Source: JBOGWY01 sp050694015 (GTDB lineage: Bacteria; Actinomycetota; CADDZG01; WHSQ01). From it: a stretch of DNA of 38,200 bases. This document shows, piece by piece, positions 15,246-23,187 of this stretch. Position 1 is the stretch's first letter. Each line of letters starts with the position of its first letter. Both the position numbers and the translations under genes were made by a program. Under the pieces are notes generated by a model that ran no database searches, was not told the origin of the DNA, and worked only from the letters and a program-made list of their open reading frames with translations. The stretch lies in the NCBI GenBank assembly GCA_050694015.1, contig JBOGWY010000009.1, positions 1 through 38,200 on the forward strand, in the 5' to 3' direction.

Positions 15246-17210
15246 CTAAGCGAATTCGATCGACGCAACCTCGATGGGGGCCGCGATCCCCTTCAGTTCC
15301 ACGGTTCGCGCATCCGACACCGGGAACCTTGTGCGCACGGCATCGATGACTTCCATGGATGCCAGGATCTCGTCGGCACCCGCGATCGCACCGATGCGCG
15401 CGGCCTCGTGCACGCCCACGCCTTCGTAATCGTCTGCCTTGCGCGTAGCGTCTGCGACGTGGAGCCCGATGCGGACCTGGGGTGCGAAACCGTGGTCCCG
15501 GCGATGCTCGACCAGCCGTTGCTGGATCGCGACGGCGCATTCGATGGCATCGCTCGGGTCGTCGAAGGCCACGAAGAACCCGTCACCGACATGCTTCACC
15601 TCTTCACCGCGGTGCGCGGCAATCGCCTCGCGCAGCGCTTCGTCGTGCCACTGGAGGACCTTCCCCCACTGCTCGTCGCCCATCGCACCGGCGAGGTTCG
15701 TCGAGCCGACGATGTCGGTGAACATGAAGGTCTTCTGGACCCGTAAGGCGGGGACGGACGCCTTGGGCAGCGTCTCGGCGACGTCACCTCCAAGAAGATC
15801 GATCGCGCGCCGGAGATCGAGAACGGCGCCGAGCTTCTCGAACGCCGACTTCGCAGCTCCCAGCTCCAGTCGGGCCCCCTCTTCATCGTCGTCCGCACGC
15901 ATCGCGAGGCCAAGCATGAGCCGAGCCCTCGCGGCCTCGTAGGGCAGGTCCTCGTCGATCCAGAGACGGAGGCTCTGTTCCAACGACGAGACCGCGACGC
16001 GCACATCCCCGGCGGCCAGCTCCACCCCGCCTCGAGCACACAGATACATCGCGCGCAGCACCATGCTGTCGTATGTCTCGCAGATCTGTTCCAGTTCCTC
16101 GACGGCGGCTCGCGCGGTGTCGAGATCGCCGGTTACCAGCGCAACCTCGACCTGAGCCGGAAGCAAGCGGGCGCGCGTGAGCCGATCCGCCTCCTCGTCC
16201 AGCGCGCGGCGGAGCGAGGCCTCAGCAGCTTGCTCCTTCCCCTGAGCGAGACGCAGGATCGCGAGACCGGGCTGCGGGGAACGACCGAGTTCGTGTGCTT
16301 GCGTGAACGCATCCTCCGCTCCGGGCAGGTCGCCCATCCGGAAGCGGACCTCGCCGAGCTCGTAGAAACCCTCGGCCGCGAACTGCAGATTGAAGGTCTG
16401 CAGTTCCGTGAGCGCGCGGCGGGCCTCCTGTTCGGCTTCCGCCCACGCACCACGCAAGCGCATGATCTCGGCGCGGTGCACGCGGCAGATCCCCGGGAAC
16501 CCCGAGATCGACTGGCGCTCGCACCACCGCTTCGATGCCTCGGTCCATTCACCCGCACGCCGGTAATCGGCGACCTGCGCGCTCGCGGAGATCGCGATGC
16601 AGTAGATGAAACCCGCCGCCTTCGGCCCCAGCTCGCCGGAGACGGCCGCCACCGTTGCCTCATCCAAGAGCGCGAGTCCCTCGTTGGCTCGGCCTGCCTT
16701 CACCAGCGTGGCGCCTTTGACTACCAAGCACAGTCCCAGCACGTCGCGGTTGCCGTAGCGGGTCCCGAGGTCGAGGCCCTTGTCGAGATAGGCGAGTGCC
16801 TCCTCGGTCTGGTTCATCTCCGAGGCGGCCATACCGTGCATGAGCCACAGCACACCGTGCTCGGCCCCCTCTGGTTCGGCCTCCAGGATCCGCTCGGCTT
16901 TCCCGAACCATCCGGCGCCGATCGCGTTCGCTCGCTTCGCGAAGTAATCCTGCGAGAGCCACAGCGCCATCAGCGCGGCGCGCCTCTCGTCACCCTGCGC
17001 GGAGTAGACCGTGTACGCGCGTTCCCGCGCGGCGATCGACTCCTCGAGCTTGCCTCTCCACCATGCGGCCTCGGCCAGGATGTCGAGATCGTCTGCCGTC
17101 AAGACGCCGTCTTTGTCGGCCTCGTTGAGGAGGTCGAACGCTTCGCTCCACGCGTTGCGCGCCGCGGCCGCCCTGCCCGCTTCCAGCGGTGATTCGAGAA
17201 CCTGAGTCAT
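15246..17210 (-). CDS. TPR protein with C-terminal class III nucleotidyl cyclase domain
   Basis: The 654-residue protein has an N-terminal helical TPR-type region of about 470 residues and a C-terminal class III cyclase catalytic domain (about 490-654). FTDIVGST provides metal ligand Asp499; VKHVGDGF provides Lys539 and metal ligand Asp543; DDYEG provides Asp594. Lys539 and Asp594 match adenine-selecting positions, so cAMP formation is plausible. The transition-state Asn is His601 (GVHEAARI), while Arg605 is kept. The GVHEAAR form recurs among actinobacterial homologues, to my recollection. The TPR-then-cyclase order, without a sensor or membrane helix, suggests cytoplasmic protein-protein control. 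ATG 17210 has GGGGGA upstream. It lies 99 bases downstream of the STAND gene on the same strand, with hairpins between. Confidence 0.9.
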   Translation of the reverse strand: MTQVLESPLEAGRAAAARNAWSEAFDLLNEADKDGVLTADDLDILAEAAWWRGKLEESIAARERAYTVYSAQGDERRAALMALWLSQDYFAKRANAIGAGWFGKAERILEAEPEGAEHGVLWLMHGMAASEMNQTEEALAYLDKGLDLGTRYGNRDVLGLCLVVKGATLVKAGRANEGLALLDEATVAAVSGELGPKAAGFIYCIAISASAQVADYRRAGEWTEASKRWCERQSISGFPGICRVHRAEIMRLRGAWAEAEQEARRALTELQTFNLQFAAEGFYELGEVRFRMGDLPGAEDAFTQAHELGRSPQPGLAILRLAQGKEQAAEASLRRALDEEADRLTRARLLPAQVEVALVTGDLDTARAAVEELEQICETYDSMVLRAMYLCARGGVELAAGDVRVAVSSLEQSLRLWIDEDLPYEAARARLMLGLAMRADDDEEGARLELGAAKSAFEKLGAVLDLRRAIDLLGGDVAETLPKASVPALRVQKTFMFTDIVGSTNLAGAMGDEQWGKVLQWHDEALREAIAAHRGEEVKHVGDGFFVAFDDPSDAIECAVAIQQRLVEHRRDHGFAPQVRIGLHVADATRKADDYEGVGVHEAARIGAIAGADEILASMEVIDAVRTRFPVSDARTVELKGIAAPIEVASIEFA

Positions 17211-17244
17211 GATTTCCCCCGCTTAGAGACGCAGGCCCAATCTT

Positions 17245-17298
17245 CGGTCCTAGAGGACCGGACGACAAGATGCCCGGCGACGATCGGACGATTCGTCC
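17245..17298 (-). terminator. Two hairpins between STAND and cyclase genes
   Basis: CGGTCC-TAGA-GGACCG (17245-17260) and GGACGA-T-TCGTCC (17286-17298) are perfect short stems in the 99-base gap. The second begins 12 bases after the STAND stop in the direction of transcription. Neither is followed by a U-run, so this may be a weak terminator, an attenuator or a processing site rather than a full stop. Confidence 0.35.
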
Positions 17299-17309
17299 CT
17301 TTCGTGCAG

Positions 17310-19904
17310 TCAGCGACCCTCGAGATAGGCGATCGACTCCGCCACCGCTTCCTCGAAGGTGAGATCGGCCCCCGCGGCGAGTGCTTCGTTGAACGCGTCC
17401 TCGCCGGCCAGCTCGATGCCTCGCTCGAGGGTGTGCTCGCGATACATGCCTTGGACGGGAGGTAGCGGGGCTCCGGTCCGCTCGCGGATCGCCTCCGCGG
17501 CCCCCAACAGACGCGCCGACGCGATCGCGTTCTCTTCGACCATCGCGAGTTCTCCGATCTGGTCCATCGTGAACGTCGCCATGTGCCGGATCCGATAGCG
17601 CGCGAGGCTTTCCAACGACGCCTTCAACAGTGGCCGGGCTACGTCGAGGCGGATCTGACGGATCCGCACGGCCCCAAGGTTGCCCGACGCCATCGCGGTC
17701 TCGATGTCGGTGCCGACCTCGCGCGCGAGCTCGAGCGTGTCCTCGTATGCCTTCGGATCGAACTCCATGCGGAGGCCCAGCCGCAACCATCCCTCGGCAT
17801 TGTTGGCGAGGAGGTATCCCCACCTGTCGCCCAGCTTGGTGAATATCTCGCGCGCTTCGTCGAAGCGCGTCACGGCTTCCTCGGGACCCACGAGGATGCC
17901 TCCGATGATCGCCAGTGACAACTGACAGAGCGCGATCCCTTCGATGTCACCGAGCCGGCGGAACTCCTCGATCGTCGGAGTGACCAGGTTCAGCGTCTCG
18001 ACGTAGTCGCCGCGCCAGAACGCCATCGCGCTTCGGCTCGTGATCGCCCGCGCTCGTTCGACATCGGTGAGCTCCTCGTGTTCGAGGATCTCGGCCGTGA
18101 TGCGCCAGCCCTCCTCGAAGCGATCGCGAAGCCACCAGTAGTGCCACAGTGTCCATGCCGCGTCCGCCGCGTCCGACGCCCGCCCCGACGCGAGGCACCA
18201 CCTCATGATCGACCGCAGGTTGCCGGCGTCATCCTCGAGCTGGTTCAGGACCCGCTCCTGATCGCCGGATCGCAGGCGAGAGCGCGCGGCGTCGATCATC
18301 GCGAGGAAATAGTCGCTACGACGGTCGCGCATCGCGCGCAGTTCATCTGCCTCCTCGGCTCGGTCTCGTGCGTATTGACGGATCGTTTCGAGCATCGTGA
18401 AGCGCGGTTCGTCGCGACCCCGCAGCGTGTAGACGAGGCTCTGTTCGACGAGCGTCGCCGTGAGATCGAGCACGTCGAGGCCTCCGTCCGGGTTGCAGAC
18501 ACTCTCGGCGGCGTCGAGCGTCCAGCCGCCGTTGAAGACACCGAGGCGCCGGAACAGGATCTTCCCTTCATCCGACAACAGGTCGTAGCTCCAGTCGATC
18601 GTGCTCCGCAGTGTCTGGTGTCGCTCGGGTAGATCGCGCGCTCCGCCGCGGAGCAACGTGAAGCGATCGCCGAGGCGCTCGAGCATCGCTTGCGGCGTCA
18701 GCATGCGGACGCGCGCCGCAGCCAGCTCGATCGCGAGCGGGATGCCGTCGAGGCGGTGGCAGATCTCCGCGACGGCCGGCGCGTTCTCGTCGGTTACATG
18801 GAACGACGGGTTCGCCGACTGCGCCCGATCGATGAACAGCTGGACCGCGCCGTACTGGTCGAGCCTGCGCAGTTTGTCCGGGTGCTCCTCGTCCGGCGCC
18901 TCGAGAGGCGGCAGCAGCAATTCGTGCTCGGCCCTCACGTTGAGTGGTGCGCGGCTCGTGACGATCACGTAGATGTGGGGACAGTCGGCGACCAGTCCGG
19001 CTAACAGCGGGGCTGCGTCGATCACCTGCTCGAAGTTGTCGATAACGAGGACCATGCTCTTCTCCGAAAGCTCGTCGGCGAGGACCTCCTCGATCGTCGT
19101 GCCGGGGATCTCCTGTATGCGGAGCGTGCGCGCGATCGCCGCGCCGACCAAAGCAGGGTCTTGCAGCGTCTGCAGGGTGATGAGGAACGCGCCGTCGTCG
19201 AAGAGATGCTGTACCGAACGCGCGAACTCCAGGGCGAGCCGCGTCTTTCCGATACCCCCCGGCCCAACGACGGAGATCAGCCGCGCGTCCTCCTCGTGCA
19301 TCATCCGATAGAGGTGGTTCAGTTCCTTGTCACGGCCGACGAAGACGTTCACCGGGACCGGGAGGTTCGAGACCGCCGCGGGATGAGCTTGGGGCGCAGG
19401 GGCCGCGGCCGCTTCCGTGAACCGCTCGGTCAAAAGGACCGCTAGATCGTCCGTGACCAGCGAGCGCAACTCGGCGGCATCGTCGAATTCCCGGTAGGAG
19501 GCACCGTCGTCATCGCGGATGCGGTCGAGCAGGGCCTCGAGCCGCGGCTCCCGCTCGGGCACGTTCTTGACGTAGATCAGCTTCGGCTTCTCGGCGGCGA
19601 GGAGATATTCGTCTTCGAGGCCCGAGATGTCCATCTCGGGGGCAACCCAGCCGTAGTTCGCGCCGTAGATCCCGATGAAGATGTCGCTCTGCGCGAGGTA
19701 GGAGCGGTAGAGCGCCTTCGGCGCGTGCGGTCGTGCGCCCAGCTCGAACATCACGGGAGTGAGCCGGATCTCCGTGATCGCCTCCTGGGCGAAGGCGCGC
19801 TCCGAGGCCATCTCGCGAAGCGTCGAACTCACGAAGACGCGCAGCCGCTGATCGGGCGTGCGGATGACGCGCGATCGAGATGGCTCCAGCGAAATCTCGG
19901 TCAT
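17310..19904 (-). CDS. DUF4062-NB-ARC-TPR STAND ATPase (NLR-like)
   Basis: The 864-residue protein has three parts. Residues about 20-165 are a DUF4062 domain (RVFVSSTLREMASERAF opening, DIFIGIYGANYGW core). Residues about 180-500 are an NB-ARC/STAND ATPase: VFVGRDKEL entry, Walker A GPGGIGKTR (214-222), Walker B VLVIDN with Asp289, VTSR (315-318) and GIPLAIELAA, then a winged-helix segment (STIDWSYDLL). The rest is TPR-like helices. STAND proteins use nucleotide-switched oligomerisation to activate an N-terminal effector. DUF4062 also occurs with NTPases in eukaryotic proteins such as NWD1. No LuxR helix-turn-helix or membrane helix is seen. ATG 19904 has AGGG close upstream. It is divergent from the nuclease-like gene and upstream of the cyclase gene. 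A sensor role is inferred; the ligand is unknown. Confidence 0.88.
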   Translation of the reverse strand: MTEISLEPSRSRVIRTPDQRLRVFVSSTLREMASERAFAQEAITEIRLTPVMFELGARPHAPKALYRSYLAQSDIFIGIYGANYGWVAPEMDISGLEDEYLLAAEKPKLIYVKNVPEREPRLEALLDRIRDDDGASYREFDDAAELRSLVTDDLAVLLTERFTEAAAAPAPQAHPAAVSNLPVPVNVFVGRDKELNHLYRMMHEEDARLISVVGPGGIGKTRLALEFARSVQHLFDDGAFLITLQTLQDPALVGAAIARTLRIQEIPGTTIEEVLADELSEKSMVLVIDNFEQVIDAAPLLAGLVADCPHIYVIVTSRAPLNVRAEHELLLPPLEAPDEEHPDKLRRLDQYGAVQLFIDRAQSANPSFHVTDENAPAVAEICHRLDGIPLAIELAAARVRMLTPQAMLERLGDRFTLLRGGARDLPERHQTLRSTIDWSYDLLSDEGKILFRRLGVFNGGWTLDAAESVCNPDGGLDVLDLTATLVEQSLVYTLRGRDEPRFTMLETIRQYARDRAEEADELRAMRDRRSDYFLAMIDAARSRLRSGDQERVLNQLEDDAGNLRSIMRWCLASGRASDAADAAWTLWHYWWLRDRFEEGWRITAEILEHEELTDVERARAITSRSAMAFWRGDYVETLNLVTPTIEEFRRLGDIEGIALCQLSLAIIGGILVGPEEAVTRFDEAREIFTKLGDRWGYLLANNAEGWLRLGLRMEFDPKAYEDTLELAREVGTDIETAMASGNLGAVRIRQIRLDVARPLLKASLESLARYRIRHMATFTMDQIGELAMVEENAIASARLLGAAEAIRERTGAPLPPVQGMYREHTLERGIELAGEDAFNEALAAGADLTFEEAVAESIAYLEGR

Positions 19905-20029
19905 ATCCCTACGTTAAGCATCCCCGAGTAGTTCCCGCGACGCTACGACCACCGACGATCGTGCGAAAGCCCTTTCGGTGCGGAAGTACGAGGAGTAGCG
20001 TCGAAGCGCGGCGGGGAGGAGCTTGAGCT
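19905..20029. promoter_or_regulatory. Divergent promoter region with concentric dyads
   Basis: A 14-base dyad CGAAAG-CC-CTTTCG (19964-19977) is flanked by perfect 9-base arms CGACGCTAC (19938-19946) and GTAGCGTCG (19995-20003). Both dyads share exactly the same centre, 19970.5. The 17 bases between inner and outer arms on each side are not complementary. The structure lies midway between the STAND start (19904) and the nuclease-like start (20030), so one regulator could control both. GGGGAGGA serves as the rightward ribosome site. Confidence 0.45.
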
Positions 20030-21058
20030 ATGCCCGACGCGCGCACCGACCACCTCACGGTCGTAACGACCGCACCGCAGACGATCTCGCTGACGCCGAG
20101 CGTCACCGACGATCCGCCGCCCCACGTCGCCGAGGAGCTCACCGCACTCCGCGCCGCCCTGGACGAGACGATCCCGGCCAAGGTCCTCGACCGCAACCTC
20201 CTGATCGGCACCTGGAACCTCCGCGCTTTCGGGGGCCTGACCGACGAGTGGGACTCGGGGCCGAACGCGTCTCCGAAACGCGACCTGCGGTCGCTCCGGA
20301 GCATCGCCGAGATCCTGTCCCGGTTCGACGTCGTCGCCCTCCAGGAGGTAAAGGGGAACATCAAGGCGCTCCGCCACACGATGAAGGTCCTCGGTCCCGA
20401 CTGGGGTCTGATCCTCACCGACGTCACGCGCGGGAATCCGGGGAACGACGAGCGGATGGCGTTCCTCTTCGACACACGCCGCGTCAAGCCGTCGGGCCTC
20501 GCGTGCGAGCTGGTGGTGCCCAAGGAATGGCTCGATCGCGTGGGACCGGCCGCCTTGACCGAACAGTTCGCGCGCACTCCTTACGCAGCCAGTTTCATCT
20601 CTGCGAAGAAGACCTTCATCCTCGTGACGCTGCACGTGCTCTTCGGTGACAAACCTGCCGACCGGCTCGGGGAGCTCAGCGCGATCGCCGAGTGGTTCGC
20701 GGGATGGGCGAAAGAGGAGGCCGACTGGAACCACCGCCTCGTCGCGCTCGGAGACTTCAACATCGACCGCACCGGGGATCCGTCCTTCGACGCGTTCACG
20801 TCGACCGGGCTCACCGTCCCGCCGGAGCTGCACGACGTCCCGCGAACGATCTTCCTCGACGGCGACGAAGGGAAGCACTACGACCAGATCGCGTGGTTTG
20901 ACAACGACGAGGACGTAGCCGACGCTCCCATCTACAGTGGGAACGCCGGCACGTTCGACTTCACCGATGTGGTCATGCCGCGCCTGAGCAACACCGAGCT
21001 CTCGTGGCGCCTCTCGGATCACCTGCCGCTCTGGACCGAATTCACGGTCCGGAGTTAA
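20030..21058 (+). CDS. Endonuclease/exonuclease/phosphatase (DNase I-fold) family protein
   Basis: The 342-residue protein carries the family's catalytic set in order: TWNLR with Asn63, LQE with Glu106 (metal), TLH with His202, GDFN with Asp242 and Asn244, HYDQIAW, and SDHLPLW with Asp330 and His331. Members cleave phosphodiester or phosphomonoester bonds in DNA, RNA or lipids; the sequence does not decide which. There is no signal peptide, so it is probably cytoplasmic. About 55 residues precede the domain and are Thr/Pro/Glu-rich. ATG 20030 has a strong GGGGAGGA about 10 bases upstream. It is divergent from the STAND gene and convergent with the metalloprotease gene (10 bases between stops). 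Confidence 0.9.
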   Translation: MPDARTDHLTVVTTAPQTISLTPSVTDDPPPHVAEELTALRAALDETIPAKVLDRNLLIGTWNLRAFGGLTDEWDSGPNASPKRDLRSLRSIAEILSRFDVVALQEVKGNIKALRHTMKVLGPDWGLILTDVTRGNPGNDERMAFLFDTRRVKPSGLACELVVPKEWLDRVGPAALTEQFARTPYAASFISAKKTFILVTLHVLFGDKPADRLGELSAIAEWFAGWAKEEADWNHRLVALGDFNIDRTGDPSFDAFTSTGLTVPPELHDVPRTIFLDGDEGKHYDQIAWFDNDEDVADAPIYSGNAGTFDFTDVVMPRLSNTELSWRLSDHLPLWTEFTVRS

Positions 21059-21068
21059 CGACCGGCGC

Positions 21069-23165
21069 TCAGTCCCGGCCCTCATAGACGCGGCGGCGCT
21101 TGCGCGCGTCGTCGATCACCTCGGGTCGGATCTTGCGGCCGTTAACGACGCGTTTGCTCATCGTCGCCTCGCCGGCGCGTTGCACGCGCGCCGCTTCGGC
21201 CGTCTCACCGATGTCATAGAGCCACTTCGCCATACGGTCGACCTTGCGCTTGTACGCGACGTGCCCGAAGGTCTCGATCGCGACCGCGCCTTGGTCCACG
21301 AGCGCCGAGATCAGAAGGGTGGTTGCGGTGGCAGGATCGGCCCCCCGAACACGGACCTTGAGGCGTCCCTTGCCATCCACGTCGAGCCACTTGTAGTTCC
21401 GCCGGGCCGGGGCCCCGAGTGCCGCCTTCGCGTGCACCGCGACGCGCTTGCCGGGCAGTCTCTCGACCACGTGCTGGAGCGCGACGTTGGCGTCCTTGAG
21501 CACATCGCTGCCGTTGAAGGTCAGCACGCGACCCACGTCTTCCGTGAAGACGTCCTGCGCGATCGCTTCCTCGTCCCTGCCCATCGGAGGCACGACCTTG
21601 ACGCGCAGAGGCGCGGAGACGATGTCGACGTCGTCTACGTGCAGCGCGACCTGGACGGTGTAACGGCCGGGCTCCGCGATATCCCACCCGTTCAACCCGG
21701 CGGAGACGTCCAGCTCCTCGTAGAACGAATCCCCCGGCGCCAGCGCCTCGGTCGACGGTTCCCAGCAGATCCGGTCGAACGGCGCGAACGAACGGGCCAC
21801 CTTGCCGTCTTTCTTGAGGATGACCGTGAGGTGATCCGACGACGCCAGCACGTGCGCCGGCAGCTGAAGGGGCTCCTTGGAGATGTTCGTTAGCTTCAGC
21901 TCGAGCACGACCGGCTCCATGAACTCGAAGACCGGTGCGCTCCGGTTCGCGCGCACCTCGAGCTCCAGATCGGGATCCTCGGGCTCGTTCGCGGCTTCGA
22001 ACCCATGGTCGTCGAACCAGTCGGCGTTGCCCATCTGGACGAATCCCGCAGGTGCGTGACGCATGAACAGCAGCTCGGGATCGCTGAAGCGGTACTCGAA
22101 GTCGCGGAAGAAGGCGCGGTCGCCCCCGGCGACGTTGTACGGGTAGTTCATGAAACTCCGCGCTTCGGGTTCGTCGGGGATCGGTATCCATCGGTCGCCG
22201 AGCGACTTCTGCCACGAGTGCGCGAGATTGAATCCGTGTCCCATCTCGTGACACGCGGTCCAGAACGTCATGCGCTTGATCCACGCCTCTTTCTGCTGCT
22301 CGTTGTTCGGGGGCCGCGAGATGAAAGAGTCGGTGAAGATCGCCGTGCCCTGCCGGTGATTCCGTCCGATCGAGTCGAACATGATGCCGCCGAGGGAGGA
22401 ACCATCCTCGTGCTGGGCGGCGAAGAACACCCACATCGCCCAGCGAGCGCGATCGGCGAATCGCGACCAGTAGATCTGCATCGCGTCGTGCATCTCCTGG
22501 TTGCTCCAAGCGGCATCCGCGCCCACCATGTCCACCGTTCCCGGTGGTGACGTGATCACGTTGAACCCGGCGCGCTCGAACACGTTCTGGATGCTCAGGT
22601 CCTCGGCGGGCAACGTCGCGGGGTGGTTCGGGTGCGCGTGGGTGTCGATGCTCGTGTTCGGCGCTTCACCTTCCTGCATGTCGAACTCGAAGTTCACGGG
22701 ATGGAACGAGTTCCTGCGGAACGCGAGGACGCTGTGGCGGACGATGCCGCCTCCTCCGGACAGCGATACCGACGCCGTTGGGATCGCGGTCTCGTCGTCG
22801 CGCTCGATGCGGACGGTGGTGTAAGGGAACATCTCGGTTGAGCCGCGGCGGTACCAGATGTTGCCGTCCCACGCGTTGTCGCCATCCGCCGTCAGCTCCG
22901 CGATCCAGTGGATCCGGCCGAGGCGCATGTCGATCGTCCCGCTCGCTGCGAACTGCGGGTACATCCCGTCTACGTCGAGCCGAAGCTTCTCGCGTGTCGC
23001 GGGAAGAACGCTGCTGCCCTCGGTGATGTCGATGACGCCGGTCTCGATCGCGAGGGCCTCTGTGAACTCGTAGAGCCCGCTCGCCCCGGTGGGGGTCTCG
23101 GGAGCGGCGGCGGTGTCGCGGCGTACGGCTTCCGCGACGCCGGCGGACTTGCGCTTGCTTGGCAT
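21069..23165 (-). CDS. Metzincin-like zinc metalloprotease, cytoplasmic
   Basis: The 698-residue protein has a zinc-binding motif HEMGHGFNLAH (306-316), fitting HExxHxx(G/N)xxH with His306, His310, His316 and catalytic Glu307. A candidate Met-turn SFMNYP (Met339) follows 23 residues later. These are metzincin hallmarks, but I do not recognise a named family. About 300 residues precede the catalytic motif, with beta-rich sequence at 60-190. After it comes an Ig-like or BsuPI-like beta domain (about 400-530) and a basic C-terminal helix region. No signal peptide or membrane helix is seen. I chose ATG 23165 because GAGGAG lies upstream on the minus strand; the longer frame encodes an Arg/Ser-rich shadow of the patatin gene. 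It lies 22 bases downstream of the membrane patatin gene, so they are probably co-transcribed. Confidence 0.83.
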   Translation of the reverse strand: MPSKRKSAGVAEAVRRDTAAAPETPTGASGLYEFTEALAIETGVIDITEGSSVLPATREKLRLDVDGMYPQFAASGTIDMRLGRIHWIAELTADGDNAWDGNIWYRRGSTEMFPYTTVRIERDDETAIPTASVSLSGGGGIVRHSVLAFRRNSFHPVNFEFDMQEGEAPNTSIDTHAHPNHPATLPAEDLSIQNVFERAGFNVITSPPGTVDMVGADAAWSNQEMHDAMQIYWSRFADRARWAMWVFFAAQHEDGSSLGGIMFDSIGRNHRQGTAIFTDSFISRPPNNEQQKEAWIKRMTFWTACHEMGHGFNLAHSWQKSLGDRWIPIPDEPEARSFMNYPYNVAGGDRAFFRDFEYRFSDPELLFMRHAPAGFVQMGNADWFDDHGFEAANEPEDPDLELEVRANRSAPVFEFMEPVVLELKLTNISKEPLQLPAHVLASSDHLTVILKKDGKVARSFAPFDRICWEPSTEALAPGDSFYEELDVSAGLNGWDIAEPGRYTVQVALHVDDVDIVSAPLRVKVVPPMGRDEEAIAQDVFTEDVGRVLTFNGSDVLKDANVALQHVVERLPGKRVAVHAKAALGAPARRNYKWLDVDGKGRLKVRVRGADPATATTLLISALVDQGAVAIETFGHVAYKRKVDRMAKWLYDIGETAEAARVQRAGEATMSKRVVNGRKIRPEVIDDARKRRRVYEGRD

Positions 23166-23187
23166 GGCTGTCTCCTCTTCGTTTTTT

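Noticed and set aside
21214..22509. 431-codon leftward frame inside the metalloprotease gene
   Set aside because: Same-strand out-of-frame shadow; Arg-rich product with no domain, whereas the chosen frame has the HExxH site, Met-turn and a good ribosome site.
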